Shown here: positions 41,862-50,817 of the stretch, piece after piece | Layout of the letters: the number at the start of each line of letters is the position of its first letter | How positions within the stretch are numbered: position 1 is the first letter of the stretch | DNA from: Psychrobacillus psychrotolerans | GTDB lineage: Bacteria; Bacillota; Bacilli; Bacillales_A; Planococcaceae | Direction of reading: 5' to 3' | NCBI RefSeq assembly: GCF_900115805.1 | Contig: NZ_FOXU01000002.1 | Location: 372,001-436,000 of the forward strand | Length of the DNA stretch: 64,000 bases | Program-made: the position numbers and the translations under genes | The notes under the pieces: model-generated | Told to the model about the DNA's origin: nothing | What the model saw: the letters and a program-made list of their open reading frames with translations, nothing else | Database searches by the model: none

Positions 41862-41895
41862 AAAAAAACACAGAAACTAGTTATAGTTTCTGTGT
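41862..41895 (-). terminator. Intrinsic terminator of the second Opu operon
   Basis: Leftward stem ACACAGAAACTA/TAGTTTCTGTGT with a four-base loop, then seven T. It overlaps the end of the coding sequence. Confidence 0.88.
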
Positions 41896-43092
41896 CTCTT
41901 TTTGTTCGTCCATACTCTCGCTGATTAAGCTTGCTAATACATGAACCCTTAGTATGATTCCTTTAATCATTAGCTCTTCATCCGTAACGACGATGGGGTA
42001 TTTTGAATCTAATACATACGGAATAATATCTTGTACATATTCATCCGCCTTTACTGTTTTCACTTCTGTAGACATTACTTCTTGTAAGGTATTTTTCTCT
42101 TTGAGACCATTAATCGCTTGGTCAATAGTAACTATTCCTTGTAGCTGGCGCTTACGATCCGTAACGAATGCACTAGAAATACCATTTTCTCTCATTACTT
42201 GAATAGCGACATTCAGCCCATCTTTTAAGGAAACTAACCCATATGGCTTAGACATAATATGTTCCGCCTGCAAAATTTTAGAACGATCAATATCTCGGAT
42301 AAATTCTGAAATGTAATTACTTGCCGGTTTTTCAAGAATTTCTTCTGGAGTACCGATTTGTTCAACTTTGCCATCCTTCATCACCGCTACACGGTCACCA
42401 ATTTTAAAAGCTTCGTTAACATCATGTGTGATGAAAATAATAGTCTTTTGTAGTTTATTTTGTATATCTAGTAATTCTAATTGCATTTCACGTCGGATCA
42501 ACGGATCAAGCGCACTAAATGGTTCATCCATAAGTAAAATGTCCGGATCATTCGCAAGTGCTCTAGCAATTCCTACACGTTGGCGCATCCCTCCAGATAA
42601 TTCATCCGGAAATTGGTTTTCGTATCCTTTTAGCCCTACTGTTTCTAAATGTTTCCCGGCAATCTCCCGACGCTCTGCTTTAGACATCCCTCGTATTTCT
42701 AGGCCATATTCAATATTTTCTAGTACCGTTCTATGGCTGAATAAACCAAAATGTTGAAACACCATTGCAATTTTTTTCTGACGGAAATACTTTAACTGGT
42801 TTTTGTTATATCCAACTACATTTTCGCCATCGACGTAAATTGCCCCAGAGGTAGGCTTGTTCAATAAATTTAAGCAACGAATGAGCGTAGATTTTCCACT
42901 ACCAGATAGTCCCATGATGACAAATGTCTCGCCTTCCATAATTTCCATAGATGCATTATATACACCTACCGTATGGCCCGTTTTCGCAAGAATTTCATCT
43001 TTTGGAACACCTTTTTCAACCATTGAAATGACCTTTTTAGGTCTTGGTCCAAATATTTTAGATACATTTTCTACCTTAAGTTTAACTGTCAT
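41881..43092 (-). CDS. Glycine betaine/proline-type ABC transporter ATPase with CBS domains (second system)
   Basis: A 403-residue OpuAA-type ATPase: GLSGSGKST, VFQHFGLFSH, LSGGMRQR, LLMDEPFSALDPLIR, ITHDVNEA, then a C-terminal CBS pair (LQAEHIMSKPYGLVSL onward). It is related to but clearly different from the 1079-2332 product (DEPF versus DEAF, divergent CBS region). Its ATG overlaps the TGA of the permease gene. It closes an operon in the order binding protein, permease, ATPase, opposite to the first system. Confidence 0.92.
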   Translation of the reverse strand: MTVKLKVENVSKIFGPRPKKVISMVEKGVPKDEILAKTGHTVGVYNASMEIMEGETFVIMGLSGSGKSTLIRCLNLLNKPTSGAIYVDGENVVGYNKNQLKYFRQKKIAMVFQHFGLFSHRTVLENIEYGLEIRGMSKAERREIAGKHLETVGLKGYENQFPDELSGGMRQRVGIARALANDPDILLMDEPFSALDPLIRREMQLELLDIQNKLQKTIIFITHDVNEAFKIGDRVAVMKDGKVEQIGTPEEILEKPASNYISEFIRDIDRSKILQAEHIMSKPYGLVSLKDGLNVAIQVMRENGISSAFVTDRKRQLQGIVTIDQAINGLKEKNTLQEVMSTEVKTVKADEYVQDIIPYVLDSKYPIVVTDEELMIKGIILRVHVLASLISESMDEQKETQKL

Positions 43093-43949
43093 GCTACATC
43101 CCTCCTATGTTTCTGAAGGCGATTTGCAATTCCTCCGGTAATTCGGTCAATTATTATTGCTAAGAATACAATACTAATCCCCGCTTCAAAACCAAGTGAA
43201 ATATCAATACGATTTATCGCATACAGTACGCGCTCTCCAAGTCCTTGAGCACCTACCATCGATCCAACAACTGCCATTGATAGCGCCATCATTGTTGTTT
43301 GGTTAACACCCGCCATAATAGTTGGCAATGCTTGAGGTAATTGTACTTTCATAAGCATTTGAGAAGTGGAAGAACCAAATGATTGTGCTGATTCTACTAC
43401 TTCCTTATCTACATTACGAATTCCTAGCTCGGTCAGTCGGATAACTGGGGGCAGTGCATAAATAATAGTAGCAATAACGGCTGGAACATTCCCTAATGGG
43501 AAGAAAAATATAACAGGTATTAAATAAACAAAGCTTGGCATAGTTTGCATGGCATCTAAAACTGGTCTCATAATAGTAGACAATGATTTACTAAATGCCG
43601 TCGCAACACCTAGTGGAATCCCGATTAATAAAGACAATATAACAGAGATTAATACTATTGAAATAGTAGTCATTGTTTCTGGCCATAAATCGAATGTACC
43701 TATCAGAAATATAAAGAAACCAAAAAGAAGTCCTCCATACAAATTAGTAAAATACCATCCTAGTAAAAAAATAATAATAATAAAAATCCACCAAGGGATT
43801 GCTAGAAGACCCGCCTCTAGACCCTTGATCATGGAAGAAGAAATAACAAAAATAAAATCAAAGAATGCATCAAAATTCATCGCCAAAAAATCAATGAAAT
43901 TTTCTACTACATCCCCTATTGGTATTCGTACATCAGGAAATTCTGTCAT
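43089..43949 (-). CDS. Glycine betaine/proline-type ABC transporter permease (second system)
   Basis: A 286-residue OpuAB-type permease with an amphipathic N-terminal region, several spans (WWIFIIIIFLLGWYF and others) and the EAA loop VESAQSFGSSTSQMLMKVQLP followed by AGVNQTTMMALSMAVVGSMVG. The ATG at 43949 has no clear ribosome site; the gap to the binding-protein gene is 76 bases and holds no terminator, so co-transcription is likely but translation may be limited. Confidence 0.92.
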   Translation of the reverse strand: MTEFPDVRIPIGDVVENFIDFLAMNFDAFFDFIFVISSSMIKGLEAGLLAIPWWIFIIIIFLLGWYFTNLYGGLLFGFFIFLIGTFDLWPETMTTISIVLISVILSLLIGIPLGVATAFSKSLSTIMRPVLDAMQTMPSFVYLIPVIFFFPLGNVPAVIATIIYALPPVIRLTELGIRNVDKEVVESAQSFGSSTSQMLMKVQLPQALPTIMAGVNQTTMMALSMAVVGSMVGAQGLGERVLYAINRIDISLGFEAGISIVFLAIIIDRITGGIANRLQKHRRDVA

Positions 43950-44025
43950 AGACTATGGACTGTTTCAAAGAACAGTCGCATTCACCTCATTTTTTATAGG
44001 ATAGATTACTTTTTATCATGAATTA

Positions 44026-45021
44026 TTAGTTCAAAGCTGCTTTTACTTTTTCTGCAACTTCTTCAGACACCCACGTCGTCCAAATATCTTCATGCTCTTT
44101 CATCCACCACTGTGCGGCTTCATCTGGTTCCACTTCATTTTCGTTCATATAATCTAACGCTTCTTCTGTTAAAGCGTTACTAGTTTCATATTTACTAAGG
44201 AATTCCGTAACATCTTTTGCCTGTGTTGGTAAATCTTTATGAACAGCAATTACAACATCATTTGGAGGGAATTCAGTTCCTTTGGATTCTTCCCAAGTTG
44301 CTGCGTCGTATGGAACATCTTCAAGTAATGTTAAGTCATAACTAGCTGTTACCCATGTTGGTGACCAGTAATACCCTACCCAAGGTTCACCTTTTTTATA
44401 TGCTCCCGCTAGATCTGCAACGATTGCAGAGTCTGATCCTGGTGCTAAATAGTTGAATTTTGCATCTAGACCATATGTTTCAAGTTTCGACTCCAAGTGT
44501 TCACTTACCGCCCAACTAGATGGCGCTCCAATTATTCTTCCTTTAGTGCTATCTTCAGGATCTTGGAAAAGCTCTGGATACTTCTCTAGGTCTTGTACAG
44601 TTTTCAAGTCAGGTGCAACCGCTTCAATCCCTTTTTCCGCATCTCCTTCTATAACATAGGTTGGAACATATAGTCCTTGCGAATTATCATTGAAATTAGT
44701 TGCTAGTTTCACAATACTTCCACTTTCAATTGCTTTTTCATAAACTTCTTTTGTATTATCCGTCCATATTTCCATATAGACATTTATGTCACCTTTTTCT
44801 AATGATTGCAAAGTAGCTGCCGTGGTTCCGCTTGTAACCTCAGTGTCATAACCGTAACCTTCTTCCACAATCAATTGAGCTATACTATTATGTACACGGA
44901 TACTATCCCATCCTGCATCTGCAAATTTAATCACTTCAATACTGTCTGTGCTCGTTTCACTACTACATGCACCAAGTACTAAAAGTGCACACAAAGAAGT
45001 AAACAACATCATTTTCCTCAT
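44026..45021 (-). CDS. Glycine betaine-type substrate-binding lipoprotein (second system)
   Basis: A 331-residue OpuAC-like binding protein. The signal peptide ends LVLGACSS (lipobox). The mature part has FADAGWDSIRVHNSIAQLI, EIWTDN, GAPSSWAVSEHL, and the aromatic stretch WVGYYWSPTWV, whose tryptophans and tyrosines may form the box that holds a quaternary-ammonium ligand (known for the family). It differs strongly from the 1-223 protein, so choline, carnitine or another betaine is possible. GGGGAT is seven bases before the ATG. First gene of its operon. Confidence 0.9.
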   Translation of the reverse strand: MRKMMLFTSLCALLVLGACSSETSTDSIEVIKFADAGWDSIRVHNSIAQLIVEEGYGYDTEVTSGTTAATLQSLEKGDINVYMEIWTDNTKEVYEKAIESGSIVKLATNFNDNSQGLYVPTYVIEGDAEKGIEAVAPDLKTVQDLEKYPELFQDPEDSTKGRIIGAPSSWAVSEHLESKLETYGLDAKFNYLAPGSDSAIVADLAGAYKKGEPWVGYYWSPTWVTASYDLTLLEDVPYDAATWEESKGTEFPPNDVVIAVHKDLPTQAKDVTEFLSKYETSNALTEEALDYMNENEVEPDEAAQWWMKEHEDIWTTWVSEEVAEKVKAALN

Positions 45022-45277
45022 AATTTATCCCCGTTTCTCTATTTATTAAATTAGACATATAGCCCTAACCCCCTATTACATACCCTATTTCCTAAAGTTT
45101 AATCATGTTATTTTTTATGTACCCACAATTATCAAAAATTTGATGCGCTTTTCTAAGAGTTTTCATGTTAGTAGAGTTTAAAGCGAGAGGGAAATAGATG
45201 GAGGTAAACAAAGGTATTTTAGCAGAAGATAGCTAGTTTGACTTATTCGATTAAATACAAAATTTAAGGAGGAATTT

Positions 45278-45433
45278 TTGGCGGATTACTATAATCTAAG
45301 AGTTACCTCTTTGAAGGGCATGCCTACGATCATTGTTTCCTTGATTTTCATTGCGATGTCGAATAGCTTCCCTAGTTTAGTTCTCAGATCTCCAGGGAAG
45401 CATTTGACACCGGTCTACAAGCGACTTCATTAG
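45278..45433. other. Ambiguous small coding region, two overlapping readings
   Basis: Plus strand: TTG at 45278 with AAGGAGG six bases upstream opens a 51-codon frame with one hydrophobic segment (MPTIIVSLIFIAMSNSF). Minus strand: a 39-codon stretch ending at 45296 reads TGVKCFPGDLRTKLGKLFDI and onward to a stop, without a start, and looks more protein-like, as the tail of a decayed gene. Only one can be right; I favour the minus-strand remnant. The rest of the 427-bp gap (45022-45277) is AT-rich with no clear signal. Confidence 0.3.
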
Positions 45434-45448
45434 TAACTTGAACTAAAC

Positions 45449-45973
45449 TTATTTCAGTTTTGTTACTTCTACTAACTCGTTAATCGGTAATTGTAACGCT
45501 CGGTTACCAAGATTCTGTTTTAATTGTTCATTGTATAAGTATTCTTCAGGTGTAAATGAGTCTTCACGGCCTTTTTTCAAAAGTTCATAAAAAATAGGAG
45601 GTAAGAAGTTCTCCTTTAATACCACCTCTACTGCTTCTCCGGTTTCACGTGTAAAAATATACGCATAGGATGTTGGACGATATGGATCGTATTGAGCTTT
45701 TGGATAAGTTGTATCGACTATATATGTGTCTCTTGATTGAGCACGGGTAACAAATTCGAAAACATCGCGAAAACCAGGACCTCCATGACCAGATAGGATG
45801 GAAATATCTTTACGATTTGGAACGTCCTCACCATATAAAGCTTCAAAAGCGGCTTGAATAACTCGGAAGCCTACACCTATCGCCATATAAGCAAGTGTCC
45901 CATGATATTTGTAAATGTCCTCAAAGCTAATTTCTATTAAATCATTACGATCATAGATCTTGATTGTTTGCAT
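45449..45973 (-). CDS. FmdE-like protein lacking the usual cysteines
   Basis: A 174-residue soluble protein that resembles FmdE-family proteins in plan. HGTLAYMAIGVGFRVIQAAFE stands where FmdE has HGH-C-PG-GYR; DISILSGHGGPGFRDVFEFVT follows, and then SYAYIFTRETGEAVEVVL. The metal-binding cysteines of typical FmdE are absent, although His residues are present. The family is of uncertain function outside methanogens and often has a metal or molybdenum context. It ends the leftward ABC-transporter operon, about 100 bases after the amidotransferase-fold gene, with GGGGAT before its ATG. Confidence 0.6.
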   Translation of the reverse strand: MQTIKIYDRNDLIEISFEDIYKYHGTLAYMAIGVGFRVIQAAFEALYGEDVPNRKDISILSGHGGPGFRDVFEFVTRAQSRDTYIVDTTYPKAQYDPYRPTSYAYIFTRETGEAVEVVLKENFLPPIFYELLKKGREDSFTPEEYLYNEQLKQNLGNRALQLPINELVEVTKLK

Positions 45974-46073
45974 GCGTTTTATCCCCTAATTTTTTTTTGA
46001 GCTTTACCCTTTTTCTGAGCCTGCGCGTCTTATGAGAAAAACAAATTCTCCAGAAACTATATCGAGGCAATAT

Positions 46074-46685
46074 CTATAGCTTTCCTTCCACCAGCCACGG
46101 TAAAAAGCCTCTTAAAAATCGTTCCGTTGCAGGCATGAAATAGGAACCGTAGTGGAAATCCGGATCCAGTGTTGTATTTAACCAAGTACCCTTTGTGCTT
46201 ACTTTATCTATATAAAGAACTGCCCCACCGTCATCTGTTGAAACGAGCACTTCACAGTTATCTGGCGGCCAATATACGCCGTGTTGGTGCCATGTTGCAT
46301 CAGAAAGAGTTAAGTAATTTTTAAATAAATCATGCTCAGGAGCAGATAATACTAGACCACTTTTCGGATCTTTATCTAGCCACCACCAAAAGTTCGTAGG
46401 ACGGAATTCCCATTTGTGACTAGGTAACCAATCAAATCCCTGTGGACCTAACGTAACGACTGTTCCCCCACCATTTGCAAACGCATAAATCTTCTCTACA
46501 TTTTTCTTAAGTAATCCCAAATGTGTTTGAGAAGGAACAAGTAATACATCGACCCCTTCCAAAGAAGCAGTTTCTAATTCGCGTATGGGAATAAGTCGAT
46601 TAATGTACTTGGCAAACTCAGATGTTTTATATGTACGATGATGGTGTGAGCTACCACCATAAACAACTGCTATTTTTTTCATCAT
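46074..46685 (-). CDS. Amidotransferase-fold (ThuA/DJ-1-like) accessory protein, copy 2
   Basis: A 203-residue protein with the alternating strand-helix pattern of class I amidotransferase or ThuA-like folds: IAVVYGGSSHHHRTYK, DVLLVPSQTHLG, GGGTVVTLG. It is paralogous to the next gene upstream (shared YIDKVSTKGT block and closing helix). There is no nucleophilic Cys in the usual elbow, so enzymatic activity is doubtful. It contains clusters of His and Trp (SSHHH, NFWWWLD, ATWHQHGVYW) that might bind metal or an aromatic ligand (inference). The ATG overlaps the TGA of the preceding gene. Confidence 0.6.
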   Translation of the reverse strand: MMKKIAVVYGGSSHHHRTYKTSEFAKYINRLIPIRELETASLEGVDVLLVPSQTHLGLLKKNVEKIYAFANGGGTVVTLGPQGFDWLPSHKWEFRPTNFWWWLDKDPKSGLVLSAPEHDLFKNYLTLSDATWHQHGVYWPPDNCEVLVSTDDGGAVLYIDKVSTKGTWLNTTLDPDFHYGSYFMPATERFLRGFLPWLVEGKL

Positions 46686-47311
46686 CTAGTCACCTCTTCT
46701 TGTAGCATCGCAATCTCTTCATGTACCCATTTTACTAACTGTGGACCAATTCGGTCGGTTGTTTTGTTGATCTCAGGTTTCATATAACCAAACAAGTCCG
46801 AACCCGCATGGACTAAAATGGTTCCTTTTGTGCTCACACGGTCAATATACGTTATTGGAGTATCCCCTGGTAAAGTTAAGAGAACTTCGGCGCCCTCTGG
46901 AGTAGGATGATGCCCTCGCGCAAAAAATCCAGAAACCCCTTTGTTATAGGTCATATCGTCCTCCAATACACCTTCAAATATTGGATGCTGTTTATGAATC
47001 GACACCTCATAGTCTTTATAACTATTAATCTCTTTTGGCACAAATAACTGACCACCAGGCAACCAATCTGTTACTAAGTTACCTGAAAATATGAGTATTT
47101 TTCTCGCATTCACAAAATCTAGAATGATTTGACGGTGTTCATATAAAAAGTCTTGATCGGCAAATCCACTTATAACTAAACAGTTATAAGCTGTTAAATC
47201 GATGTTGGATAGGTTATAAATATCGACATTCGTAAAATTTTCTCTTGTTTTATTTTTACCACGTTGTGCAAAAATTGCTCCTGGATTTAGTTCTATAAAG
47301 TTAGCTTTCAT
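46682..47311 (-). CDS. Amidotransferase-fold accessory protein, copy 1
   Basis: A 209-residue protein of the same fold and family as its neighbour: YNCLVISGFADQDFL, ARKILIFSGNLVTDWLPGG, and ITYIDRVSTKGTILVHAGSD matching VLYIDKVSTKGT of copy 2. It has no recognisable catalytic Cys. It starts on the last base of the ATPase stop (TAATG), and ends in a four-base overlap with copy 2, so both belong to the ABC-transporter operon. The function is unknown; tandem copies suggest a heterodimer or divided roles. Confidence 0.6.
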   Translation of the reverse strand: MKANFIELNPGAIFAQRGKNKTRENFTNVDIYNLSNIDLTAYNCLVISGFADQDFLYEHRQIILDFVNARKILIFSGNLVTDWLPGGQLFVPKEINSYKDYEVSIHKQHPIFEGVLEDDMTYNKGVSGFFARGHHPTPEGAEVLLTLPGDTPITYIDRVSTKGTILVHAGSDLFGYMKPEINKTTDRIGPQLVKWVHEEIAMLQEEVTR

Positions 47312-48108
47312 TATTGATCTCCTTTATGATTTTCTAATACGAGCAATGCCTCGATGAGTGATTTTGTATAAGGATGTTGCGGATTTTGAATAATATCATT
47401 TGTTTTACCTTCCTCTACAATTTCACCTTGTTGTAACACGATTAATCGATCGCAAAACCCTTTTGTCAAAGCAATATCATGTGTAACAAATAAGTAAGAG
47501 ACTTGATTGTATTCATTCATTTTTTTCATTAATTCCAGTAGTTCTAAACGTAGTGAAGTATCTAACATGGACGTTGGTTCATCTGCAATAATAAGCTTCG
47601 GTTCACATACGAAAGCACGCGCAAGACCAACCCGTTGTCGCTCTCCTCCAGATAATTCATGTGGATAACGATTTATATATTTATCAGGATCTAATGACAC
47701 ACTATTTAACGCATATCGTACCTTTTCTAAACGTTTTTCTTTGTTTCCTTTATCAATTCCCTGAATCACAAGTGGCTCTACTACAAGCTGACCAATTTTC
47801 ATACGTGATGAGAGGGCTTCGTATGGATCTTGAAACACCATTTGAATATACTTAGCAAGGGAACGACGTTTTTTTCCAGTAAGAGATAAAACTTCTTGGC
47901 CTTCGAAAAAAACCTCTCCTCCGTTCGACGTCTCGAGACCAGCAATTATACGACCAATCGTACTCTTCCCTGCGCCACTGGCCCCGATTAGCCCAATAAT
48001 TTCACCGTGTTTTAATGAAAATGAAACAGATTTCAGCACATTTACTTGTACCTCTTTTGTGCGACCAAATGTTTTTTGTAATTCCTTTACCTCCACTAAA
48101 GATGTCAT
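47311..48108 (-). CDS. Dipeptide/nickel-type ABC transporter ATPase (DppF/NikE-like)
   Basis: A 265-residue ATPase: GLIGASGAGKSTIGRII, VFQDPYEALSSRM, HELSGGERQRVGLARA, LIIADEPTSMLD, VTHDIALTKGF, and the peptide-type C-terminal NPQHPYTKSLIEAL. It pairs with the ATPase half of the fused protein upstream. The ATG overlaps the TGA of the fusion gene. Confidence 0.92.
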   Translation of the reverse strand: MTSLVEVKELQKTFGRTKEVQVNVLKSVSFSLKHGEIIGLIGASGAGKSTIGRIIAGLETSNGGEVFFEGQEVLSLTGKKRRSLAKYIQMVFQDPYEALSSRMKIGQLVVEPLVIQGIDKGNKEKRLEKVRYALNSVSLDPDKYINRYPHELSGGERQRVGLARAFVCEPKLIIADEPTSMLDTSLRLELLELMKKMNEYNQVSYLFVTHDIALTKGFCDRLIVLQQGEIVEEGKTNDIIQNPQHPYTKSLIEALLVLENHKGDQ

Positions 48109-49796
48109 GAAATCAGCACCGTCTCTCTCTCTTTTTTCGGTTTCAATAACGGGATTGAATCGACTAAACGTCTCGTATATGGATGACTTGAGTTTTCAGC
48201 GACTTCAATCGACTCACCTCTATCTACGATATGACCATATTTCATAATAATTATCTGATCCGTAACCGATAGTACAGCTGGTAAATCATGCGATATAAAA
48301 ATCATTGAAATATTTAACTCACGTTGCAATTTTCGTAGTAACTGAACAATTTCAACTTGAACAATTACATCAAGTCCGGTTGTCGGCTCATCAGCTATAA
48401 TAAGTTTCGGTCGATTTATTAAGGCCATCGCAATAATTACGCGCTGACGCATACCACCAGATAATTCATGAGAGAAAGAAAATCTCCATTTAGTATCGAG
48501 TCCGACTTGTGTCATTACTTCTATTACACGTTGGTCCATACTAGATTCGTCTAATTTTTTATGTACTTTGATTGCTTCTTTTAACTGTTTTTCAATAGTA
48601 ATAACAGGATTAAGCGCATTCATCGCAGCTTGTGCAATATATCCAATGTCCCGCCCGCGAAGTTGACGTATTTGCTCATCATCCAATGTTTCTAGTGCTT
48701 GTCCTTCAAAATAAATTGAGCCTTTGCTTCTTCCCGGTAACTTCAGCTGTTGGATAATACTCGCAGCTACTGTTGATTTACCGCTTCCTGACTCTCCCAC
48801 AATTCCTAGCACATCCCCTCGTTGTATTTCGAAAGAAACATTAGATACTACTTCTTGATAACTGCCCTTTTTAGGGTATTCCACAGTCAAATTTTGAACA
48901 GACAGCATAATATCTCGCTCAACTAGCGTTAAATCCTCTACTATCTCCTGTTTTTGACGTTTCGGTGTGACCGCGTATGAACTTAGTCTTGGATTCACTT
49001 TTTCTTCTAAAAAATAGCCCATTAAAGAAAAGGCTAAGACCACTAGGACAATACAAATACCAGGAGGAATAATCCACCAAACCCATGCTTCTGTTAAAAA
49101 TGCACTTCGACTATTGGCGTAATATAATATACTTCCCCAGCTCTTAACTAATGGATTTCCCATCCCTAAAAAACTAAGAGAAGATTCCAATAAGATGGCT
49201 GTATTTACAGCGCCAACAAATTGTGGGATGAATAGGGGAAAAACGCTCGGAAAAATATGTTTATTGAAAATATACCAATGGTTTGCTCCCATCGTCCTAG
49301 CTGCTAGCACTGGTCCTGTTGTTTTAATGAATAAAGTTTGTGCGCGAATTTGCCTTGCCTTTCCAGCCCACATAACTAAAGTAATAACAAATACTTGTGT
49401 AAATATTCCTGGTCCCATATATACGGCAATAACAATCATCAGAGGTAGAAATGGCAGTGTTAATACGACATCAATAACACGCATCACAATTACCTCAAAC
49501 CAACCTCCGATATAACCCGCTAGAATACCAACACTACCTCCAATGAGTGTGGCAAATAGAGCTGTCAAAATTCCAATCGTTAATGAAGTTCGTGCCCCCT
49601 CCGCAAGCTCCGCTAAAATATCCTGTCCCATATCATTCGTTCCAAGAAAGTGGTCACTATTAGGAGCCAGAAAGGAAGGGCCAGATTGCTTATATGCGTC
49701 ATATGGGATGATAAAAGGTCCAAGTACAGCAAAGAGTACAACAGCAATAAATAAAATGAATCCTACAGTACCGATGACTTTTGTTGATTTACGCAT
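48105..49796 (-). CDS. Fused ABC permease-ATPase (DppC-DppD type)
   Basis: A 563-residue fusion of two subunits that are usually separate. Residues 1-280 are a DppC-like permease with its N-terminal span, HFLGTNDMGQDILAELAEGARTS region and EAA-type loop AARTMGANHWYIFNKHIFP. Residues ~300-563 are a DppD-like ATPase: GIVGESGSGKSTVAASI, YIAQAAMNALNP, HELSGGMRQRVIIAMAL, IIADEPTTGLDV, ISHDLPAVL, and SHPYTRRLVDSIP. No stop or frameshift interrupts the joint. It overlaps the upstream DppB-like gene by eight bases. Such fusions occur in some nickel/peptide importers. Confidence 0.92.
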   Translation of the reverse strand: MRKSTKVIGTVGFILFIAVVLFAVLGPFIIPYDAYKQSGPSFLAPNSDHFLGTNDMGQDILAELAEGARTSLTIGILTALFATLIGGSVGILAGYIGGWFEVIVMRVIDVVLTLPFLPLMIVIAVYMGPGIFTQVFVITLVMWAGKARQIRAQTLFIKTTGPVLAARTMGANHWYIFNKHIFPSVFPLFIPQFVGAVNTAILLESSLSFLGMGNPLVKSWGSILYYANSRSAFLTEAWVWWIIPPGICIVLVVLAFSLMGYFLEEKVNPRLSSYAVTPKRQKQEIVEDLTLVERDIMLSVQNLTVEYPKKGSYQEVVSNVSFEIQRGDVLGIVGESGSGKSTVAASIIQQLKLPGRSKGSIYFEGQALETLDDEQIRQLRGRDIGYIAQAAMNALNPVITIEKQLKEAIKVHKKLDESSMDQRVIEVMTQVGLDTKWRFSFSHELSGGMRQRVIIAMALINRPKLIIADEPTTGLDVIVQVEIVQLLRKLQRELNISMIFISHDLPAVLSVTDQIIIMKYGHIVDRGESIEVAENSSHPYTRRLVDSIPLLKPKKERETVLIS

Positions 49797-50802
49797 GATT
49801 CATATCCGCTCCCTTTGTCTTTTTAAGCGTACGTGCACGAGGATCAATAAGTGGATACGTTAAATCAGCAAATAAGTTTGCTCCAATCACACCAAGTGTA
49901 ATAATTAAAAATATGCCTTGCATCATTGGAAAGTCTCTTGCAATAACACTTTCATATAACAATCGACCAATTCCTGGATAAGAAAAGACAGATTCCACTA
50001 CCACTGCTCCACCCACTAAAGTGCCTAATGTCATCGTAAAATGCGTAAAAATGGGTAGCAAAGCATTGCGTAAGGCATGATTAAAAATCAATTCTTTTTT
50101 ATGTACACCTTTTGCCTCTGCCATTGTTATATAATCTTGCCCAAGAGATTCAAGCATTGAAGAACGTGTTAGCAAATAGTTCGATCCTACTGTTGCTAAT
50201 GTGATCGTAGCAAGCGGCAGGATCGCATGCACTGCAACGTCCTTTATATACCCCCAAGTTGTTCCATCTTGCATCATTGAAAAAGCCCCATATGTAGGAA
50301 ACCAACCTAATTGAACCGCTAAAACAGCTAAAAATAATAGTCCTACCCAAAAACCTGGAACAGCTTGTAAGGTCAGCATTCCTATTAATAGTGAGACATC
50401 ACGACCTTTCCCACGATTCCAAGCAGAATAAGCACCCAATATAACGCCAATTACAGCACTTAATAACATAGCTGGCCCCACTAATAACAATGTCCATGGC
50501 AATCTATCGCCTATTATTGTCATCACAGGCTCTGCATATTTAATTGACACCCCAAAATCAAATGTCACAATCCCTTGTAAATATACAATATACTGTTCCC
50601 ATAAAGACCCATCGAGACCTATCGATTCAAGAGCCTGCTGCTTTTGTACTTCTGTTAGTTCATTTATCGTATCTCCGAAAAAATATAACAGCGGATCACC
50701 TGGGGCTAATCGGGGCAAAGCGAAATTAATCGTCAATGCTACGAGGAACACCAGTCCATATTGAATTAGCTTTTTTCCAATTGACGATAGAGTCCTATTC
50801 AT
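49789..50802 (-). CDS. Dipeptide/nickel-type ABC transporter permease (DppB/NikB-like)
   Basis: A 337-residue permease: N-terminal span, FALPRLAPGDPLLYFFGD (the PGDP motif of DppB), six predicted spans, and the EAA loop MAEAKGVHKKELIFNHALRNALLP. It is the first channel half and partners the permease part of the fused protein. It starts 16 bases after the binding-protein gene. Confidence 0.93.
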   Translation of the reverse strand: MNRTLSSIGKKLIQYGLVFLVALTINFALPRLAPGDPLLYFFGDTINELTEVQKQQALESIGLDGSLWEQYIVYLQGIVTFDFGVSIKYAEPVMTIIGDRLPWTLLLVGPAMLLSAVIGVILGAYSAWNRGKGRDVSLLIGMLTLQAVPGFWVGLLFLAVLAVQLGWFPTYGAFSMMQDGTTWGYIKDVAVHAILPLATITLATVGSNYLLTRSSMLESLGQDYITMAEAKGVHKKELIFNHALRNALLPIFTHFTMTLGTLVGGAVVVESVFSYPGIGRLLYESVIARDFPMMQGIFLIITLGVIGANLFADLTYPLIDPRARTLKKTKGADMNHA

Positions 50803-50817
50803 TTCTTACAACTCTCC

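Noticed and set aside
45449-45973. True FmdE of a formylmethanofuran dehydrogenase
   Set aside because: The conserved metal cysteines are missing and no other Fmd genes are present; only an FmdE-like fold is claimed.
47661-47855. Rightward frame of 64 codons inside the DppF-like gene
   Set aside because: It is antisense to a clearly conserved ATPase and has no ribosome site.
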